Positions 58,012-64,000 of a DNA stretch of 64,000 nucleotides are shown here, in pieces. Numbering within the stretch: the stretch's first letter is position 1; every line of letters begins with the position of its first letter. This DNA is from Cunninghamia lanceolata (Eukaryota > Streptophyta > Pinopsida > Cupressales > Cupressaceae): assembly GCA_027924645.1 (NCBI GenBank), contig BSBN01001482.1, positions 13,024,424 to 13,088,423 on the forward strand. Reading direction: 5' to 3'. The notes under the pieces were generated by a model. That model saw only the letters and a program-made list of their open reading frames with translations. It searched no databases and was not told where the DNA came from. Both the position numbers and the translations under genes were made by a program.

Positions 58012-59857
58012 CCCGGTATCTTTCCAATTCCCCCCATTCTAGGAATGAAAATCCTCTAATCTTCTAATTTTGTAAGGATAGATTGTTAACCATGAAAATA
58101 GAGAAGAGAATCTTACAGGACAGGGGAGCAAAAAGAACACATAGAACCAGTGAATATCCATATTGTTTGCACATAAAATGGTATATGAAGCAGCATCAGA
58201 AGTACCTATTTATAGAAAACTTTGATAAGTTTCACCTACTCTGATACATCTTTGATCAATTAATTCTAGTCACTTCACGGTATTCTGGCCATAAATCAAA
58301 ATCCTTTGATGATTACCAGAAATGAGCAAATAGATAGCATTCCATCACTTCACATAACTGAAAACATCATTTCCTACATTGAAGGCGCCCGATCAGTTGT
58401 CTCAATTTTATCATTTAGCTTAATCATCTTGTCACAACTCGTCATGAAGCACACGAGAAGTCATTTCTATTTGAAGCACAAATCCCCCAAGGATCGATTA
58501 TGCATCAGGACAATCTTTTAATTAGTAAATTCCCTTGTGGTGGCAACAATGGAGACCATGCACATGCCTAAGAAATTGATTATGCACTGTTGTATCTCAA
58601 ATCATGCACCAACACGTCACTCTTCAAATTTTGAATATGAGTCGTCGATCAGTGTATTAGCTAGCTTGAATCAACGACATCAGTTTAGTCAAACAGGGAA
58701 AGAAAACCTGTTGTCAATGCCAAACAAGCACAAACTAATAATATCAAGCCTCTTGGATTGCCATGATTTCTAGAAGAACATTCAAACTATGCCAACTAGG
58801 AAGCTTTCCTCATTTTTGCACTGAGAAGATCAGGTAGGAGATTGATTTATGTGGAATGGAAAAAACCATCAGATCTGCCACATATAATGGAGTGGATCCC
58901 AAAACACCTTTCAGCCCATAAAGACTTTGTCACGTAACATATTTCATCTGCTTAGACCTCATCATGCATTCTGAATGCCACATGTCACTATTCTGCTCTT
59001 CCGTTGATGATTGTTGGGGACCCTTTAGTGAAGTTTTGCAGAACAACAGAAATTACAAGAGATCACCATGTGTCCATCGAGGACCCACTGTAATGCTATA
59101 TCTATGAATAGAACCTGCTAGATGACAACTTTTTGCTATTCCGCGAATGATTATTTGTCTCAATATTTTATTCTTGGTGGAATGACAGAAATAATAGAGA
59201 GCATGCCACCTATCATAAAAAATTAGTGGGGCCCAACCCTTGGCATGATCGTTTAAAAACAACCTTAGTCTACTAGGAAGGAGGGAGCCACGTGACCCAT
59301 TAAGCGATCAAATATATAAATATTTTGAAAAACATCGGATATAGGCAAAAGTAAGTAAGCAATAGGCAAGGGGCTAGTCAACAATGTGTTTCAAGACATA
59401 ACATGGCAACTTAAAGAACCTAGTAACAGGCGATAAGTAGTCATCTTAGGATTATAACAAAAGTAATTATTTTTGCTTATTTTGAACAATACTAGGGTTT
59501 AGGGTTTAAGGGGCATTTTTTAGAATGCTTTTGATAAGTAAAACCCTAGGTCAGAGACCTTTCAGCATGATGACACAAATTTGGGCAAAATACTAGAATT
59601 AGGGAGAAAATTTTATAGGGTCCCATTAGTGGCTCTTAATTGGGGACGTTTGTTCAACCTGAACAGATCGAGATCACAGAAAATCTAGAGAAGCAGACCA
59701 CAACACAGCAGAAAGATAAACTAAAACATGACAGCCCTAGGCTATCATGCAAGGGAGAAACAATATCTGCCTCTATCAAATATCCCGTTTTCCAATGACT
59801 TCATCAAGCTATTTCTAAAACATTCACCAAAATCCATCTTGTTTCTAACATAGATGT
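58012..59857. other. Gag-only element, internal part without coding signal
   Basis: No domain is seen on either strand. A short telomere-like TAGGGTTTAGGGTTTA is at about 59493-59508. In a complete relative this part, between gag and the 3' LTR, would hold pol. Confidence 0.5.
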
Positions 59858-61740
59858 TTAGATAGTTTGTAGACAATTAAGTCCATTGTCTTCAAAGTAT
59901 CCTATGCCCCTTTGATCATTGTAATCAAACGATGACTGAAACATAGTCTCATTTAGCATAGGGTTAACATATGGTTCCATCATATCCATCCAACTAAAAT
60001 AATTATCATTTCTTGGTTGCTGGTCTTCTTTAAATTTATCACATAGATTTGAAAAATGAAAACATTCATATTCCATTAGATAGCTTGTATTGATGACATC
60101 CTCTTTGTTTGTTGAATCAGTGTCAAACCTGAAACATTCATACTCAACCCTTTCTTGAAGCTCTGACATCTTGAAGCTACTTTCTAGCATTGTATCTGAC
60201 AATTCAATCTGATCAAAAGTAGAGAACTGAGAAGTATTGATAGAACAAACATCTGAATTTTGTTCTATTAATGAAGAACTTATGTCTTCAAATATCTTTT
60301 CATTCTGAGTTAACCACTAATTTATGCTCTCTCCATTCTAATGTGTTATTACCTTTATCTAAGAGAAGGTCATTAACTTTGCTCTCATGTTTGTTAACTT
60401 TTAAGGATTCTTCTTCAAAAATTAGGTTATCTCTGTACCCATAAGGTTCAACATTTCTTATTTCTGACAAATCTAAAGGCTCATCATCAAAGTGGATTAT
60501 GCCTTATATTCATTGTTTCCATACCCTTTTCAATTTTACTGTCCTGACAGCTTATATCATCATCTATTTCAAAGCTCTCGTAACCTTGAGAAGAACATTC
60601 AAACAATTGCTCATCATTTTTTGTGTTTCTGGTAGAGACCAATTCAACTTTGATATTCAGGCTCATAATTAGATGGCTCATTAGGAGATGAAACCTTATT
60701 ATCTAAAAGCATATATATCCTTCTACAAATAGGAGAATCATCCTCTGATTTTGCCAAATATTCATGAGACTAAGAAATTTCTTCATCACTTATATAACTG
60801 TTAAGATTAACAAATTCATCTTTTGTAAGGATGTGATCTATTTCTTCATGTATTGTTTGCCTACATTCCCCATGTGTCTGAATATTATTTACTTCATGAG
60901 TTACCCTATTATGATGGGAAACTGGACACATCCATCCATCTTGCCTAGAGGGGGCAAAATGAGTGATGGATTTATATAAACTTTGAGTTCCATAATTTTT
61001 GTCACAAGCAACATTTCTCCTTGGATTACTCAAATGTTGAGCCTCTTATTTTGTGACTGATCAAATAAGGGCTTATTTAAAATGTCCTAATCTTTGCCCT
61101 TTATGGCAAATGAGAACATTATTTGATTCATTTCTCACAAACAGAGTTTTTGGTTGTTGACTCACAAGCTCTTATCCTCATATGTTTTAGATTATTCTCA
61201 ATATCCATAGCCAAAGAATATGTTTGTCTCATAGTAGTAGGGCTTCTGTCTCTTAGAAGATAACTATCCTCTTCATTGAATGCACCTAGATACATAATTA
61301 AGAACATAGCCTCATTTGGTCTAGTGTTTTCAGGGATATCCCTTACTATTTTGGAAAATCTTAAATTAAAAGTTGGGACTGATTCTTCTTCCTTTTCAAT
61401 CTGCATAAGCTTTTTAATTAACAGGTTGACATTAATCCTTTCACCAAACTATTCCATAAAATCTATCTTTAAACCTTGCCATGAAGAAATAAAATGATTG
61501 GGTAAATATGCAAACCAATCTCTAGCTTCTTCCTTTAGGGTTTGAACAAATAATTTCATGACTACCTCCTCAAGATCTATCTCATAGTCTCCATTAAGTC
61601 ACAAAAATCCTGTAGATGGCTGCTAGCTATTTTGGATTTGTCATTGTTGAACCTTGGTATTTGATCTCTAATTTTATCTGGAATATGGTTTGGGAAAACC
61701 TACAAATATTAATGAAATCTATAGCTCTATACCTTTCCCT
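59858..61740 (-). pseudogene. Decayed gag of the LTR element
   Basis: The - strand N-terminal region (about 61740-61440) has an IPRFNND...HLQDF stretch and a LKEEARDWFAYLP stretch typical of plant gypsy gag. The next open piece (61406-61128) continues with FNLRFSKIVRDIPENTRP. Downstream pieces (61033-60770, 60681-60487, 60202-59858) are acidic and Asn/Ser-rich with no clear zinc knuckle. A TAG near 61452 and shifts break the frame. Gag would build the particle that packages element RNA. Confidence 0.7.
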
Positions 61741-62263
61741 GACAAACCCCTCTTGATATCATAAATGTGGTTGCATAGTACACATTTTAAATAACTGGAT
61801 CCTTACAGAGATATATAGATAACACAATTCCCTATGCATATGTAAACTTTTTCTTTTTATCCACTTTGCATAGTTACTGTAAATTTGGAAATTCCTTCAA
61901 GCTTTGTAAAATACCTAAAAAAGATGTTATTGTTGATGTAAACTTTGTCTTGATATGAAAATCAAGAATGCCAAAATATCCTTCATATTTTTACCAGGTT
62001 CCTTCTTCATAGAGCCACCAACTCTTCACATAGAGGAATGAACTTTGAAAGTATAATGCTCTTTTAAAACCTTTTTTTCTTTTCTTTTTCTGAGTCTTCT
62101 CCCATAGAAGAGTCACATGATATATCTCTTAATCATACAAATCTCTCAAATAACATATCCTCTGACATAACTAGGAAGGAAAATAATAGAGTCACCACCC
62201 TTTGCAGGGAAATGTAACAATTGGTCTATGACTCAAAGTAAGACACAATACTGGTTCTAGTAA

Positions 62264-62282
62264 CTCCCTGGTAGAGTTGCCA
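62264..62282 (-). other. Possible primer-binding site of the gag-only element
   Basis: On the - strand TGGCAACTCTACCAGGGAG begins three bases inside the 5' LTR. TGG at this offset is expected of a primer site, and the sequence recalls the TGGCG-type sites of Tat-like gypsy elements with CpG decay. The tRNA match was not checked. Confidence 0.5.
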
Positions 62283-62285
62283 ATC

Positions 62286-64000
62286 TGTTGGTTGTTTTAA
62301 AATTCCTAACCTGATCTCAAGAAGAACAAATCTATAAAATAGCTAGTTTCTAATAGTAGATTTGCCTTGAGGGATTGGCCAATGAACAGGAAAGGTGTTT
62401 TCAATCATTTTCCTCTGCACTTTAGGCTATGCAAGACCAAGGAGGGTGTTCCTAATAGTGTTTTGACTAGGGGTTTCTCAATACTTTCTCAAAATATTGT
62501 TCTAAACAAATATGTTCTTTCTCAAATGCTTAAAGAATTACGTATATGGTGAAGTAATGGGCTAGATTCTCAAGCTTTAACATAATTGTTTGCAGAAAAA
62601 CATGCAGACAGACTAATACTTATAACCTACAACTGAAATGGAAACTTCAATCTTAATATTTCAAATGAGGATGATCAGGGGATTTACATACAATATCACT
62701 TCTACAAGATCAGTGCCTAATTCATGGGTCATAGAGTCAAGATAGATATAAATGAAAAACCCTGATTGTAATCAGTATGCATTTTGTTTATAGTGATGAT
62801 AAAATAATGTATTACATTAAGATATTTCACCAATTTAAGATTTTACTATGCTTAGTTATCCTTGTAAACAAATACTACATTCAATATCCTCTTACAACAA
62901 TTATTTTACTACTTGAGTATTTATGCTATAAGAAAAATATGCAAACATAGGAAAGACTGTGATGATGAATAAATTGATCCTTAACCAAATTGTATTCATA
63001 AATGTAATAATGTGTACATGAGTAGGAGACAGTAAAATCTTAAACTCAACACATTTTGTGTAATAAACTGATATTAAATTACAAATAGTTTTGCAAATAC
63101 ATCAAAATGTGAACTCTAAATAACACAAAATTTTGGAAAGCTAATTCTATTTTCAAGTGCTAACTATACAAAATTCCTCCATGATCAGATTGATCCCATA
63201 CTTCAAACCAGGCCTGGATAGTATGACATCAAACCAATGTCTGTTAATAAGCCCTAAATTCCCTTTTATAGAACAAGGGAGTAGACAAGCTTCAGGCTTA
63301 AAGACAAAAGATGTCACATTTTTAATTGACAAATGAAGTTGTAACAGAATGCAGATGTAACCGTCTCTTAACTAACAAGAGATGCCTTTGTAACAAAATA
63401 CCTCCATCATGCTGAGATATTTGTTTCTAAATTGTATGCTCCTTCACTTTGGCAGGGAGTTGGGCCAGGTTATTGTTGATGGTTGACACTTTTGTCAGAC
63501 GCCCTTCAAGTGTCATCTAAACTGTTCAATAAGAGCATTCACTACTCTAACTATCCCAGCCACACACCAAAAAGTGAGAAAACCTGTAAGGAACAATATT
63601 AGAAGAAAACCCCATTAACTGGAGTCTCTCTCTTTATGCCCAGTGTCCATTGCAGGGGTGTGACTCCTCCTATGGGAAGAGGTTTCCAATGACCTCAACC
63701 AAATAGAAACCAGAGGAAATCACACAGAGCTAGTCTTGGCAGCACAAAAAAAACTAGCTAGGAGAGTAGTAGCAACAACAACAACAAAAATTCTGCCTCC
63801 ACATGTTTCATCTGGGGGCAACTCTCTTACACCTAGAGTTAGTGCTCTATTAGGAAAATTAGATGTAAGGGAGGGGTAGAGAGAGCTATGATGCCTCTCT
63901 GCCTAAGAATTTAATCTGCCAACTCACAGAAATAAGGAAACTACTAGAGCCAAGAGATTAAAACTTAGAGCCCACATCTAGATGAGAAGACATGAAGGAT
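62286..64000 (-). repeat. 5' LTR of the gag-only element (runs off window)
   Basis: It matches 56247-57972 with scattered substitutions and small indels. CTATAAAAGGG on the - strand at 63271-63261 is its likely promoter. Confidence 0.85.

Larger units (their letters stand above)
56247..64000 (-). mobile_element. Gag-only LTR retrotransposon (TR-GAG-like), cut by window end
   Basis: Direct repeats begin TGTTGGTTGTTTT at 56247 and 62286 and stay collinear to the window end. Between them, about 4.3 kb on the - strand carries a decayed gag and no protease, RT or integrase. TATA sequences inside both LTRs and a primer-site-like sequence next to the right LTR give - orientation. It is non-autonomous and would rely on a partner element. 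The right end and any target duplication lie outside. Confidence 0.8.

Overview
This window is nuclear DNA of a seed plant. It has spliceosomal introns, one recognisable host gene (CHUP1, chloroplast positioning) and a dense set of nested, decayed retroelements. The large introns, old LTR elements and LINEs would suit a gymnosperm such as a conifer, but that is an inference; I cannot name the species.

Layout. (1) 1-16,024 is a three-layer nest. An outer LTR-like element (family A, 9-16,019, + strand, target duplication GTACC) was split by a Ty3/gypsy element (family B, 2,069-15,180, - strand, duplication AGAGG). Family B was then split inside pol by a second family A LTR (7,036-12,929, + strand, duplication CACCC). 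The two A copies share ends and promoter but carry unrelated arrays of palindromes. (2) 16,902-21,971 is a non-autonomous LTR element (- strand, ~1.98 kb LTRs, 1.1 kb interior, initiator-tRNA-Met primer site, duplication CAAAC), inserted into a tRNA-derived SINE. (3) 25,517-36,880 is CHUP1 on the - strand: a promoter, a non-coding first exon, then seven coding exons for about 974 residues. The last coding exon is not visible, so the final intron should run through regions 1 and 2 and beyond the left edge. A LINE-like ORF1-only insert sits in the 5.6-kb fifth intron. (4) 37,470-39,990 is a decayed LINE with a SINE pair inside. (5) 46,228-46,640 is a diverged copy of the CHUP1 non-coding first exon, with its splice donor kept. 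(6) 47,030-55,240 is an AT-rich tandem array (unit roughly 330 bp) split by a nearly full-length LINE (47,854-54,215, - strand). (7) 56,247 to beyond 64,000 is a gag-only LTR element on the - strand whose right LTR runs off the window.

How it works together: CHUP1 is the only gene likely to be functional. It encodes an outer-envelope actin-binding protein that positions chloroplasts. Everything else is transposon sequence, mostly broken. Many of the breaks are in-frame TAG codons where related proteins would be expected to have Gln, which suggests C-to-T decay at CAG (CHG) sites.

Intergenic and intronic stretches with no entry of their own were read for coding potential, and I saw none I could support. 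All exon limits come from splice consensus and protein similarity recalled from family knowledge; no search was run.
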